NCBI GenBank assembly: GCA_029931535.1
Contig: JAQPZY010001536.1
Location: 2,177,001-2,241,000, forward strand
DNA length: 64,000 bases
Reading direction: 5' to 3'
Source of the DNA: Margaritifera margaritifera
Taxonomy: Eukaryota; Mollusca; Bivalvia; Unionida; Margaritiferidae
Of the stretch, positions 34,700 through 46,851 are shown one piece after another. Position numbers and translations under genes: made by a program. The notes below the pieces were generated by a model. It was given only the letters and a program-made list of their open reading frames with translations. It did not search any database and was not told where the DNA came from. Position 1 is the stretch's first letter. Every line of letters starts with the position of its first letter.

Positions 34700-37600
34700 A
34701 TGTACAAAATAAGGAGAATAATTATTTTCTTTATGGAATAGTATCTATTTTAAACCCACCTTAGGGTCATCCATATAAGCCACACAAATATAACCTTGAT
34801 CAAGATAAACACTGACTTAAGAAATGCTCATTTAATATAAAAGATGTAAGAACATTTGAAAATGTGTTTAATATGTCAGTTAGTATTATGAACCAGTTGA
34901 TATAATTATATGTCCAGTGAGAATATCGGAAAAAGAAAGTGGCATACATATAGGTGTGCTAATAATATATGATAAAACCCGAGAAAATTATCGTTAGGAT
35001 CTATAAAAATTGGCATCCGCTCACAAAGACGAAAGGAAAAAAAAATGTAAGAAGTTCCTGAAACTTTTGTAACAATCCTGAATCAAAATTAGCACAAAAC
35101 AATTTAAAAAATTGATTTTGCAACCAAACATCTAACACAATAAAGATAATACCCGAAGAGGATTCTGTCGCTAAATTTAAAAACTACCAATTTCAAGTAA
35201 AGGTTACTTTTGCTTATATTAGGTTTTTGAAAGTAATATGGAGCATATAAGAACTATACTTGAAAACACACATACATCATGGAAAATAACAACAGCTAAA
35301 CATACCAACAGGATTCTGCCTTTTCCTTAAATCAACTCACAAGGCTTATGAGCCCATAGTTAACAGACGAGAAGAATGCACACGTAGATTTTGCGAAAAG
35401 TAGAAATCAATTTCAGAAACCATTTATAAAGAGCTAAGACCGATGAACGCTTTTAATAATATATTCAGGAGTAAAGATAAGAATCATTATAATTCCACCA
35501 ATATATGTCATATGTGTGAAAAGATGATAGGACACACTATCAGTAACGCCACAGGCAGCACGGCGAGTGCTTCGAAGATTATAGCAGCATGCGCCGTTGA
35601 TGAAGAGACAGCTCCAAACTACAAAGAAAGAGATCATGACCATTTAACAGAAAATACAGAGTTCCTGTACATCTAAAGTGTAATATAAATTATAAATACC
35701 CAAAATATATTTCGCTATTTATTCAAAATTTTTATGGATACAATTCTCATCTGATTATCAACAACCCTGGTTCAAGAAGTATCAATACCACCAAATAATA
35801 GCGAACAATGTATTTCGTTCAGTGATGGCTTTATAGTCAATAAGTTTAAGAAAAACGGTAAACTATAAGTTTTATAGATAGTTACCAGTTTATGGGTCAA
35901 TCACTAGAGCAAGTTGATAAAAATCCAAAGGATGAAGAAAAATTCATAGAAACAAAGAAAACATTATGAGGAAATGGAACCTAGAGTTTTTGAGAAAATA
36001 TATTTATCTATCTGAATACATGGATTCATTTAAAATATTCTTAAAATTGAATTATGACCAATCGCGAAATTTTGTTCAAAACACACTGGATCAGGAAGTA
36101 ACGAAGGGTTCAAGAAGTATCAATAATACCAAATAATGGCGAACAATGTATTTCGTTCAGTGATGGCTTTATAGTCAATAAGTTTAAGAAAAACGGTAAA
36201 CTATAAGTTTTATAGATAGTTACCAGTTTATGGGTCAATCACTAGAGCAAGTTGATAAAAATCCAAAGGATGAAATATTCATAGAAACAAAGAAAACATT
36301 ATGAGGAAATGGAACCTAGAGTTTTGAGAAAATATATTTATCTATCTGAATACATGGATTCATTTAAAATATTCATAAAATTGAATTATCACCAATCGCG
36401 AAATTTTGTTCAAAACACACTGGATCAGAAAGTAACGAAGGGTTCAAGATGTATCAATAACACCAAAAAATGGCGAACAATGTATTTCGTTCAGTGATGG
36501 CTTTATAGTCAATAAGTTCAAGAAAAACGGTAAACTATAAGTTTTATAGATAGTTACCAGTTTATGGGTCAATCACTAGAGCAAGTTGATAAAAATCCAA
36601 AGGATGAAAAATTCATAGAAACAAAGAAAACATTATGAGGAAATGGAACCTAGAGTTTTGAGAATATATATTTATCTATCTGAATACACGGATTCATTTA
36701 AAATATTCATAAAACTGAATTATCACCAATCGCGAAATTTTGTTCAAAACACACCGGATCAGGAAGTAACGAAGGGGATTACCAGTGTGCAAAAGATGTT
36801 ATGAAACATTTCAAATTAAGTTATCTATGTGATCTTCACGACTACTAAGAAATATACTTTGATGCTATGTGATATTTTTGAGAAAAAAATCGGTCTGTGT
36901 CTATCAATAATTAGAAAATATACCCAGGACATGATGTTACTGCACCAGGTCTAGCTCACGATGTTAGTTTTGAAATAAGAATTGCAGAATTAGAATTAGT
37001 AACAGAGTATAATATTTTGTAATGACTGAATATGGAGTCAAGGGAGAAAGAGCTATGATACCAAACATATTCTCCACAGCAAATCATGAGTATTATAACA
37101 ACCACAAAATAAGTGAGAGAAGTCTACACATTCTGATTAATGTAGAATACTATACGACAAGGTTAAGGTTATATATTATGTACTAATATGAACAATATTG
37201 ATGGTTAGGTCATGTGTCAACCAATCTCCAACAGAAACTGTAAAAGGCAGACAAAGAAGCAATAAAAGGAATGGAAGAAAATTTAATAACTTGGAGTGAT
37301 GATTCTAAAACAGGAGGAATTGTATAGATAGATTTAAAAGTGCAACATAATTGCACAACTATTTTAAAAACTATTTTTTGGCATCAGAAAAAACTAATTT
37401 CTAGTTAGGATTATGTATATCTACTACAAACGAAATTAATAGATGAGAAAGATGCAAAACCTTTGGTACTAACGTATTATACACGTTAAAAACATAGAAA
37501 AATATGTTATTCGTAGTGATAGTTTGAAATTATATGTTCAGTTAGGAATACAACTTAAACAGATTACAAAAGCAGTTATATTCGATCAAGAGCCCTGCCT

Positions 37601-38540
37601 AAAATCATACACAGAACTCAATTCATCTTTAAGACAAAAAGCAACAATTGAGTTTGAACAAACGTTTTGTTTTTATTTTTTTAATAAAGGTAATACATAA
37701 CTCTTCCAAAACATATGGAAAATTGAAGAAAGAGAACGAATGTAATTATATGTACTTGCAAACAGAAATATTTCAAATTTCAAAAGGATATTTTTGCAAG
37801 GAGAACAATAATAGGTGAATATATGGTATTAGTTAGTTTAAATAACAATAAAATAAAGCTCATCAAGCCAATTTATGGCGGGTTTACAGTGCTAAAAGTA
37901 AGTAAGTTGCTTTTTATGACTTTTACTACAACAAGTTAAAGAACCAAAATGGAGAAAAAATGAAGTTAATAATGACCGATACAAATTCTCTGTGTACTAG
38001 TGTTGAAATGTTGAAACAGACAACTTTATAATTGATATAAAGAAGAAAAAAACCGACAGTTTTAAGATGCAAGCCATTACAGAAATGATAACATATATGG
38101 AATACCATTAGCTAACAAGAATGTTGTTGGGTTGTTCAAAGACGAGATGAATGGTGTACCAATACAAAAAGTCTGTGGCTTTAAATTGGATCAATCTAAA
38201 GATTTTTTAAAAAAATTTAAAAAAATAAGAAATTACAACGAGATGAATGTAATTAGATCCTACTAAACGAGTTATACAATATCACGAGAAATAAGGTTGC
38301 TATTTTACCATATAATGATAAACTTAATTTAATTGATGACATTAATTATTTACCTTGTGCTACTATTCTATTTTAAAATATCAATAGATAAATGGATGTT
38401 AAAAAATGTACAAAATGTTCTTAACAATAATCGATATATAAATTTTGCAAAAATAAGAAGCAATGTAAAGATTGTAATAGCTTGCACAATAAGGTATGCC
38501 GTCAGAAAAATAAGAACCTGATAAATCAAGGCGAAGAGAC
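34700..38540 (+). pseudogene. Polinton/Maverick protein-primed DNA polymerase B relic
   Basis: Plus-strand blocks follow the order of a family-B polymerase. The N-terminal part includes FESNMEHIRT near 35,232-35,265, and a zinc-type segment reads ICHMCEKM (35,502-35,525) and then ERDHDHLTE (35,626-35,652). An exonuclease-domain region follows, with YISFS-type text, repeated three times at 35,769-36,774. Then come VTAPGLAHD (36,934-36,960), RIAELELVTEYN (36,982-37,017), SLKLYVQLGIQLKQITKAV (about 37,526-37,580) and KIKLIKPIYGGFTVL (about 37,855-37,900). The catalytic C motif is TDTNSL at 37,975-37,992, where the family has TDTDSL. At the end is a Cys/Lys-rich KNKKQCKDCN (about 38,450-38,480). 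It normally copies the element's linear genome from a protein primer. Many stops, frameshifts and the changed catalytic residue make it a dead copy. Confidence 0.85.
35769..36774 (+). repeat. Threefold tandem repeat of about 335 bp inside PolB
   Basis: The units start at GGTTCAAGA[A/T]G: 35,769-36,106 (338 bp), 36,107-36,440 (334 bp) and 36,441-36,774 (334 bp). They are nearly identical, with a few substitutions and short indels. Each unit carries the same stop codons, so it arose after the polymerase had decayed. Confidence 0.95.
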
Positions 38541-38544
38541 GCAT

Positions 38545-38950
38545 TGATAACTTTGTAAGTTTACTCAGTTTTAATTGTTCTAGAATTTCTCCTTTTATTT
38601 TAATCTTTTATTAGGTGATTTTCGTCAAAACTAAAATCTACACCTGTTTTGTCTCGACTGTAAAACATGACAATAAAGCTAGTTTTCTCACTGAAGTCAC
38701 GAATAATAGCAGTATATTATTCTACTATTACCCATGTAGATATTTCATAATGCCTACCAATGAATGCTAACTTTGTTAGGTGTTTTCTTCGCTTTTACAT
38801 CATTTAGATTCGCAAAATCGATTATAATAAACAAAGTATAAGTTCCTGGTATATACTAATAAGTAATTCTAGTCATTTATCTTATTGATCACCAGGATCT
38901 ATTAGAAGTACATAGCTGTCTCGAAAAGCCATTTTCTGTTGTAAGTCTTA
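38545..38950 (-). pseudogene. Polinton packaging ATPase (FtsK/HerA type) relic, C-terminal part
   Basis: On the minus strand a hydrophobic strand followed by Asp (LFIIIDFANLNDVK, about 38,798-38,840) looks like a Walker B region. It is followed by LTKLAFIGRHYEISTWVI (about 38,725-38,782) and FSEKTSFIVMFYSRDK near 38,650-38,700, then a Lys-rich tail. The family motif LAF-x-GRH is well kept. In Polintons and related viruses this ATPase pumps DNA into capsids. The N-terminal P-loop is not visible upstream, so the copy is truncated. It converges on PolB from the opposite strand. Confidence 0.65.
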
Positions 38951-40020
38951 TTATACATCAGTGTTGGACAATAATTATAATAAAATCTCTGAAAGTTGAA
39001 TATTCTGTTTCAATCAAATCTAATTAAAACTTTATCTTTATGCAATGTGGATTATTTTAGGTACAATTATGTCACTATCTCATTCCATAATTGCAGTGGG
39101 GAAAGAGCGAGAAGAGGCAGAAAGATTGATGTAACAGAAAAGTGCAGAAATAGATTAAAGCATGTAAATGTTTATCTAAATGTAAGAAGTTATTGAAACA
39201 AAATAAATTAAATCATACATAATTTTGTGCTGAAATGGGTCGCAATATCCTTTTTTTACTACCATTTATTGATTCGTTCACAAACCACATTTAACCACAT
39301 GAACATAGCAAAAATAGCAATATAGAAATTATTCTGCATGAAATATTTGTTTTATGCTGCTCCCATATGGTAAAATAAAGTGAAAGCCATTTCCTGAAGG
39401 TCAATATCAATCATAGAAGGACAAATCAGGCCATAAAAAGAAACATAGAATGAAAGGTTTGCCCCGCAATGCAGCGACAAAGATTCATCTGATTAGTGAA
39501 CAAAACACCCGAGTATGATTCAATTTGACAGCATTATATGCAAATTAGGAAAACATGAAAGAAGGATTGTGCCCTTCATAAAAAAACAAAAATTGGCACA
39601 CCCACAATGTAAGAATACTACAGATAGTAACGCATGTAACGTATAAGAGAATGAAGACACAAAAAGAACATAAGATCTGGTGTTTTTGTAGCAGGCTTAG
39701 GTGAATAAAAAAAGGGTGTGCGGGTGCGTAGCAACATGACCGGCAAGATAAGTAAAAAACAACGGTTATACAAAGAAATGTAGACAATGTCCCTGCAGAT
39801 GTTCACAACATGGCCAGCAACGCAAGCATTGCGTTAATTAAACCAAAAATAAAAAATTATAAAAGGGGACAATGCAACATGATGAATATTAGAGACCATG
39901 AAATCAGTGAACACAAAGCTGCTATGTACACCTACATGTAGATCACCATGAGAGTAACAGTATAATTGGCCTGTTACTGTACCTCTAACTGACACAAGGT
40001 GCACTAGAGACGCAAGGGCT
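38951..40020 (-). other. Possible decayed tail of the DIRS-like recombinase; otherwise no gene
   Basis: Minus-strand text at 39,545-39,806 is open in two frames and lies directly downstream of the recombinase relic at 40,027-40,600. No catalytic R-x-x-R/H-Y signature could be recognised. Confidence 0.35.
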
Positions 40021-40026
40021 CATACC

Positions 40027-43000
40027 TCAGTTGGTCCATTTGAGAAAGAAATACCAAGAAACAGTCGGAGACAAAGCAAACTTTTGTTCGTATGTGCCTA
40101 GCATAACATGTCGTATAGCTTCTAAACTGAAGTTGAGAAATGGAAAAGTCATGTACAAGCGAAATTCAGTGGAAGATGACAATCTATATGCTCCTGCAGC
40201 AAGCTTGTTGATCAAGAAGGGGGTGGGGTGGGGTGGTAGTGTAGGAACAAAATTGAACTATAAGAATATAGGAGAAATATGTTGAAATGGTATTTGCATA
40301 GTAATGACACTGAAAGAGATGGGCTACAAAGAGACATATGTGGTGAACTGCATAAGGAAGACGAATGATGGAACCAAATGTCTGTGACCTAAAGGCCTGA
40401 AATATAGCACATGCTCGCCTGTAAGTTTCCAATGTTGCGGGAGTAAGAACGGCTGTCAGAAAAGTGTCAACTGTGTTGAACAGCTGAAGGGATGTAGATG
40501 ACTGGGAATTGCTCTTCTGAAACTTCTCGACCTGCAACCGAGAAAGTGAATCAGGAAATATATTTTCATAGCCAGGAATATGTTTGACCATTGAGAACAT
40601 TTATGTATTTAAGGCATTCTACCGCCAACTAGAAAAGCTAGCAAACACTACTATTCTTTCTTTGCATGTCGTATTGTTGATAATTGAAATGAAAGCAATG
40701 TAGTTTGTGAAAAACAAACAATGTTTTTTTTTTCCACAGGGGACCCCACACTTTCACTGCAAGAACAATGGGGTACAAATCTAAGAAGAACTATTTAAAG
40801 CAGACCAGGACTGATGGAAAAGTCCATACAATCAACGAGCACCAAACATTCCACCAAAGACCAAAGAAGCCACAACGTCAGTGTACAATACAATGACTTT
40901 GCTAGAAAGAAATCTTTCCTTAAGAAACATACTCTTGTTATTGTAACCTTGGATGAAAGCAAACCATATTTTCAAATCAAGTAGGGCAGGATGAAGTTTG
41001 ACAAAGTGTGAGGGGTGTTTAACACCAATTATGAGATTGATCAGTTTTCGGAAGAAGGTGCGGCCTGGAAGTACCACTGATCAATTAAGATAGCCAATCA
41101 AGTACTGAATTTCTTGGATAAAGATGAGGTCAAGCTTGTCCTGAGAAAGACATGATTCTATGTTAACTGAATCAAGAGTTGTGCCCATGAATTGCATTTC
41201 TGTGCTGGGAGGAAAAGTTTTGTGATCGGCTAAAGGTGCACCGATCAATGAACATAATTTCCTCAAGTTGTTGAGGGAATTCTGACACTGCTTTTCGGTG
41301 CTGACAAACGAAGAAAGTTGTCTAAAATGTGCACCATAGCACCACCTTTGAAGTTATGTTCCCCAATGCACTGTGGGGCACAACTAAGTTCTTAACGGCA
41401 ACAAGAACAGCAACCTATGGGCAGATCTCTTTCATAATAGTATATACCCTCCCATAAAAAATCCAACAGGTGGTAGTCATCAAGGTGTATTGATATGATT
41501 CTAAAAGCTGAGTTGATATATGTCTTTGACATATGACACCTTTAACAAGTTGTTTTATAATGCATATAACACCCTGTATACCGCATAAGTAACCATAGGA
41601 GACTCAAGATTTGTACCTTTATTTACTGACAATCCCTCTCCTTTCAGATATAAAAAATGGTGAATCAAACGATATTTTCCAGGAATCTTTTTAGGCACAG
41701 TATCCAACAGTGACATTTTGAAGTTACGGATAGCTGTCTGGCTCATTTGGTGTTTGCAACTTGAGCATGGAAAACTGCAGATTGCACATTGGCAATGAAC
41801 TGGATCACTCTTGCTCCATTGAAATCTATGCAAAAGACAAATTGTAAACCGTGGATAAGGTATGCTCTTAGTTTACAGGGTATCATTCTAAAAGTATATC
41901 TAAAGCATACCAATTTATTGGAGTTGTAAAGAATGTTCATGATATAGTAGACTGGGCACAGTAACAGGTAAGTAGTTCGATCTGTTCTTATGTAAAGACT
42001 GTTCGTGGGATGGTGAGGGGGCAATGATTCCATGGTTCTGATGCAAACAAACTTGGACCTGCATGGGATGTGGATGCTGTTGGCTTGGCATTATGGTCTT
42101 TGGAAGGCTGAGTTGCGTAGTAGCGACATCCGCTTTGAGGGTGTGGGGCCTACAGAGCCAACAGATGTGGCAAGGAAGATCCTGAACATGGGATGTTTAC
42201 ATTGTACATTTTGCAGGTAGGAAAACGCCCCCTGACTGTGTCTCCCATGCCTAATTTGGGATATGGGTGTATGTTGGGGTTGGCGTGGGGTCGGGGTCGG
42301 GGTGGATGAGAAAAGAAGGGCCAACAAATAGAGGTAATCATCTCTCTATTGCCAATTTAGTTTACAGGCAGCTTAGAGGTTAAAATCATAAAAATGCCAG
42401 GAGTTACGCAACCGAGCTATCTTACGAATTAGCTGCATGTATGAAGTCCATCCGCAGCTTCAGGATATTTCTGTTTATACGCAGTAGCATGCGTATTAAA
42501 TGCATCTGTCCACTGTTCTGTGATAATGAGTTTCTCTTTGCTCTTGACAGTTTGCACAAGAGTGGCATTGACAATAGTAAATCTGGATAACTCAGACTCC
42601 GCATCTATTAAAGCTGAAAGTTCCACAACTTTATTGTCACAATTGTTTCTTTCGTGGATCAGGGGACAAGTGCATACATGGGGTCCTGCTAGAAACAAAA
42701 CTGAATTGTGAATTAAGGGCCGATAAAGATAAATGTCAGGGTAGAAGATGAGGTGGCTAGAGTAATAATTTTGTAATTTGATGTGACATGTACTTCTGAT
42801 GGTGATGAACATTGTATAGTACTTAATAATGTATAGCACTACGTTGCTCTTGCTGGATAGAAGCTGCATGGGGTGGAATCTGCTTGGCTGTGGAGAAATA
42901 GGGAATCTGTGCTCGTTCTGGAATCGGCATCGCTTCTGATCTGGTGAGCCGTTGGAAGGATGGGGTTAGAGATGTCTCTGCCTGTTCTGGGTTTGGCATC

Positions 43001-43210
43001 GTTGCTGACCTGGTGGGTAGTGGGCCTAGTGGAAGAAGTCCAGCTGACCTCAAACTGGCCATCACATCATTTGTAACGGAGGCTGTGATACTAGATGTGA
43101 GAGAAACGATGCCCATCTGTTGCTATTTTGCCCCCAAAGAACGCTGTCCACGTTTGGAACCTTTTCCAACTGCTGACCGAGAAACCTTTTCTGACCCTGT
43201 CGACTCATAA
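40027..43210 (-). mobile_element. DIRS/Ngaro-type tyrosine-recombinase retrotransposon, copy 1
   Basis: The minus-strand order is gag, RT, RNase H, recombinase. Gag starts near 43,206 (SITASVTNDVMASLRSAG near 43,045-43,095) and has a Cys-rich tail near 42,180-42,230. RT has AYLIHGLQF (41,836-41,862), VPKKIPGKYRLIHHF (about 41,653-41,697), the C motif HILDNFL (41,311-41,331) and LQFMGTTLD near 41,190. RNase H has GYNNKSMFL near 40,930 and VLYTDVVASLVFGGMFG near 40,835-40,890. The recombinase N-part has IPGYENIFPDSLSR (40,537-40,578), TPATLETYRRA near 40,420 and INKLAAGAYRLS near 40,180-40,212. RT motif C has Asn (41,317-41,319) where the family has a second catalytic Asp. Stops separate the domains. 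The family copies via RNA and inserts with the recombinase; this copy is dead. Confidence 0.87.
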
Positions 43211-43745
43211 TCTAATAATTCGAAACAGGAAAGGAAGGAAAGGCAGTATATTAATAACAATAAAACAATATGTAAATTATAAGATAGGTTATACATGATC
43301 AAAATGTATAGAATATTACTACAGTAAGAGTTTCTTTTCCTTTATGTAATATATACAACACATGCAAGCACGTGTTATTTAAAAAAGAAATTAAATATAT
43401 AAAATGGCCACTTGAGGGTCACCAACATTGTGTCTTGAAAGAAGTGACATCTTTTTGATTACTATGTGGCTTCATTTTTATATTTGTATATATTATTATA
43501 TTTTTAAAAAAAATTAATAATTGACCATTTCTGAAAAGAATAATACTATAAAGAACATACAAAGCAGGTTTTGAATTAAGTATAATCTACAATATCATAG
43601 AAAAAATAATTCTGTAAAACTATCAACTGAAGCTTTAAAATATAAGAAAAAATATGCCAGAGAGAGTAAGTGTGAAAGAAACAGTACAAGTTACTTGCAG
43701 GTGAAATTAATCCAAAACGCTGCGGAGAAAAGCAATCAGACCATA
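43211..43745. other. AT-rich 5' flank of the DIRS-like element
   Basis: No gene seen. It may include the untranslated leader or terminal repeat of the element. Confidence 0.4.
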
Positions 43746-43756
43746 TTGTTATTAAG

Positions 43757-44092
43757 TATGGTAACTCAGTAGCAGTGACATATACTTATACAATTATATC
43801 CCATAGTTGCCATCAATCGTACTAGGCCTTTGTTTGTAAAATACCTAATTATTGTATACTTAGATACTTGTACCACATAGAGATCATCAATTCTACTAGA
43901 CCTTTTCTAGCAGTGTAACTAAATATCATATACTTATATAAATGTAATACATAGTAGTCATCCATTTTACTAGGCCTTTGCTAGTAATATAACCAGTCAT
44001 GGACTAGTGTAACCAAGTATCGAAAACTTATATAAATGTACCACATTGTGGTCATCCATTCTACTAGACCTTTGCTAGTAATATGACTAGTT
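43757..44092. repeat. Degenerate ~74-bp tandem repeat, about 4 copies
   Basis: The recurring core is CATCCATTCTACTAG[G/A]CC followed by TTTGCTAGTAATAT, preceded by TACTTATATAAATGTA and CCACAT. Cores end near 43,840, 43,915, 43,995 and 44,082. The third unit has a 20-bp extension. It lies between the gag start of the DIRS-like element and the esterase relic, so it might be a terminal repeat of either. Confidence 0.75.
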
Positions 44093-44394
44093 TTTGGTTA
44101 ATACATATTTAGACTGCAATGTGCTTTTATTTAGATTCAATTTAGACAGGTTTAAAATGAAAATGCTGAAGAAAAAAAAAATAAAAAGAAACGTCGTACG
44201 AGATACTCGAACAGTCAATGTTGGCACTGGCACTGCAACCTCACAGTAACTTATTTTTGTATTGTTATTTTTAAGAACCAAATAATCTATGTATATAATC
44301 AATGCGATAGATACCCCTGTGTGCAAAATCTAGATACAATTACTGCATTAGCAGGTGCCCAGATGTGTCTAATTGCGAACTCTACATTATATGA

Positions 44395-44690
44395 AATTAA
44401 CAGTAGGTAATACACTGGAGTCGGCCAACAGTAAAAGTAATAACCTGCCATAGACATGTATAGAATTTTCGTGTTCCTTCATGATTTAAATGAACACCGT
44501 CATGTTGGCTAATGCGTAATGAAGTGTTGAATATATGTATATGTGGCCAGTAAAATTGTTTTTCGTGAGCCTCCAACATATTCTAAAGATAGTTTTTGAC
44601 TGCATGTCGACGTGCTTCATCTTGTGCGCAGTCATACCTTATGGTGAGGGACGCGTGAAAACCTGACATATATAAACAATGTGAACGCCA
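44395..44690 (-). pseudogene. SGNH-type esterase domain relic from a retroelement
   Basis: The minus strand reads DEARRHAVKNYL near 44,590-44,625, then LEAHEKQFYWPHIHIFN and ISQHDGVHLNHEGTRKFY (about 44,455-44,510). The DGVHLN motif (44,483-44,500) is the Asp-His block of the SGNH hydrolase fold. This fold occurs in proteins of several retroelements, including some CR1 LINEs and Ngaro-like elements. The Ser block of the active site is not seen and one stop interrupts the frame. It could belong with the DIRS-like element at 40.0-43.2 kb or to a separate insertion. Confidence 0.6.
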
Positions 44691-46140
44691 TATTCATTTA
44701 TCGGCATGTTTGCTAAATCGTCTGTTTTACAGGCCGAGGAAAGGGGCAAGTAGATAGATTGCATAAATTATTACATCCAATTTGGACAACACATACATTC
44801 GTGGAGAGGTATAGTAAAACAGGACGTAAAACATTGTTCCAAGTCATCGATAGTCAGTCCCCCTGAACCAAATAAATATTCTCCTACTTTTTCATGTCAA
44901 AATTGTGCTTTAAGGTATTATCATACTTTACAGAGAGAACTTGTTTTAAATGTCGGACAAAACTGTAACCCAGTACCAAACCTTTCGGTTTATAAGATAT
45001 TCTCACCCTCAAATGAAGATAAAAACCAACGAAAATACGGAATTGCAGCATCACTGATCCGCTGGAATGAAGACTGGGTGAAATCGTTTAAACTATACAA
45101 CTGCATAATTAACCTGTAGATTGAGAATGTTATTATAAATAAAACAACAATTTAAAACTGCGTAGAGAAAGTACAACCAGTGAAAAGTACTTTTAAAATA
45201 AACTTACAACCAAAAATTAATTTATCTAAAAATAAAAAGTTTCTGATGTACTAACAGCACAGCTTTATGATAATGCCATTGCTTGAACAAAACATTCTAC
45301 CATACGGTGTTCAACATTTGGGGCCTATATCATTACATAACGATCTCTAGTTAAACTAATGAAGATTTCAAGCATATGCTATGTAAATAGATTAATTCAC
45401 ATCAATAAGTTCTTTTTTATCAGTGAAACCTATTATTTGCAGATTTTAATAAAACAAACCTATACAAATATTTCACTCCACGAACTAAAATCTCATGTAG
45501 ATAGTATAGCTGTCAAATGATGCATCGTAATTGATAGCACATTCTGAGAGCCTGGGGTATTCTGGTGTCGATAAGTTCGCCTTTTCCCTGGTAAACGAAT
45601 TGGCTTTAAGTTAGCAATAATATCACTAATCACGTATTTTCTTTCTCATCAAAATAGATCGATATATACAAGCTGTGTTCTAGATTTAAAGTTAAGGCTA
45701 AATCGATCAATAATATGTATGTGCTTAGTACCGTATTTAACTATATAATAGTTTCTCAGATCTTGCTATAATCTAAGCATGTGTCACAGTTGTTTGGATT
45801 TACACAATTGGACACTAATACAATAAGGGGATATAAAGACCCCCTCTTTGCCTCGCTACGCTCAATCAAGGTGGAAAATCGCCTTGCTGCGCGAAAGCGC
45901 TTGTTTTTAATCCCATATTTTTGTTTGTGATTTACATTCACAATTGTGCTATGATAAATATGCGCACACTTTACTTCGGCCTTGATGGGTTCAGATGTAT
46001 ACATATGGAGGCCTTAATGCTGGCGATCTTACTCAAGCTAATATTTACGAAGTTTGTAAGGAAGAAAGAGCTATTAAAGCAACATGTCTCTATTGAATAA
46101 AAATGTGTCACAAGAGAGTCAATCATAACTTGTCATTACT
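44691..46140. other. AT-rich DNA with a few unassigned open stretches
   Basis: A plus-strand stretch after the acceptor-like TCTGTTTTACAG (ends 44,732) is open for 44 codons to TGA at 44,864 (DRLHKLLHPIWTTHTFVERY). A second frame is open to 45,119 (SIVSPPEPNKYSPTFSCQNC). Together they look like one frame broken by a shift, but I do not recognise it. A GC-rich patch lies at 45,838-45,905. Confidence 0.35.
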
Positions 46141-46149
46141 TTGAAGTCT

Positions 46150-46850
46150 ATGCTTTTTAATGCATATGTACATATGTACAAAAATTTACATAATCGTCTA
46201 ATTTCGTCGACTTCTAATCTCTCAACCTTGACACTAAGCAAAATTTAATTTTATAATATTTATAGTGGAAAAGAAGAAGCAAATAATAAAATCAGCAAAA
46301 GGAAGAAGATAATTGTTTTGAGGACTACTCTTATTTCTTATTCATTAGGTGTCAATGCTACTTTTTCGGTATCTCAGATGTATGAAAACACGGTCAGGGA
46401 ATTAAATAGCTCTTTCGACTGCTGCCATTTGTTTTGGAATAACAAGGAAGTTATAAGACACTTGGTAATTGTTGCAACATATATTTACAAAATTAAGCAA
46501 GAAAAGCGACAAATACACAATATATAGAAAAAATGATTCAATTTGATTGGTTTTTTTCTTAAGTTTCGTTAATTGTCATTGTTTTTTTTAATCATTTATG
46601 GGTTATATTGTATCTCTTCTCGTGTATCGTTTATGGGTGACCTTTCAGAGGTTTTGATTTATTGCTTATCATTTATGATTTATCTCTTAACGTTTGTGGT
46701 TTAGTGTTTAATATTTGGCTCTGCGACGTTTTAGACAGAGCTTATCTTTCGATATGCGTTTCTTCCTCGCTCGTTTACCTTACATTATTCACTCTTTAAT
46801 CGTTCTACTTGCATTTCAAAGTACATAAATGTTTCAAGTCTGGATGTCAG
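46150..46850. repeat. Dispersed repeat D, copy 1
   Basis: Collinear with 54,900-55,835. Shared blocks include CGACTTCTAATCTCTC, AACACGGTCA, AATTAAATAGC, TTTGTTTTGGAATAACAA and GTTTATGGGTGACCTTT. The right part is a chain of short GTTTATGGTTTA/GTTTAACGTTTA-like motifs. Homology stops at about 46,850, exactly where the putative LTR begins. Confidence 0.85.
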
Positions 46851-46851
46851 T

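Noticed and set aside
42944..43210. Plus-strand 88-codon open frame
   Set aside because: It is the antisense shadow of the gag-like frame of the DIRS element on the minus strand.
44733..44876. Plus-strand terminal exon with acceptor, stop and AATAAA
   Set aside because: The poly(A) signal lies only 5 nt after the stop, and a second open frame continues past it, which fits a broken element frame better. It is mentioned in the gap entry only.
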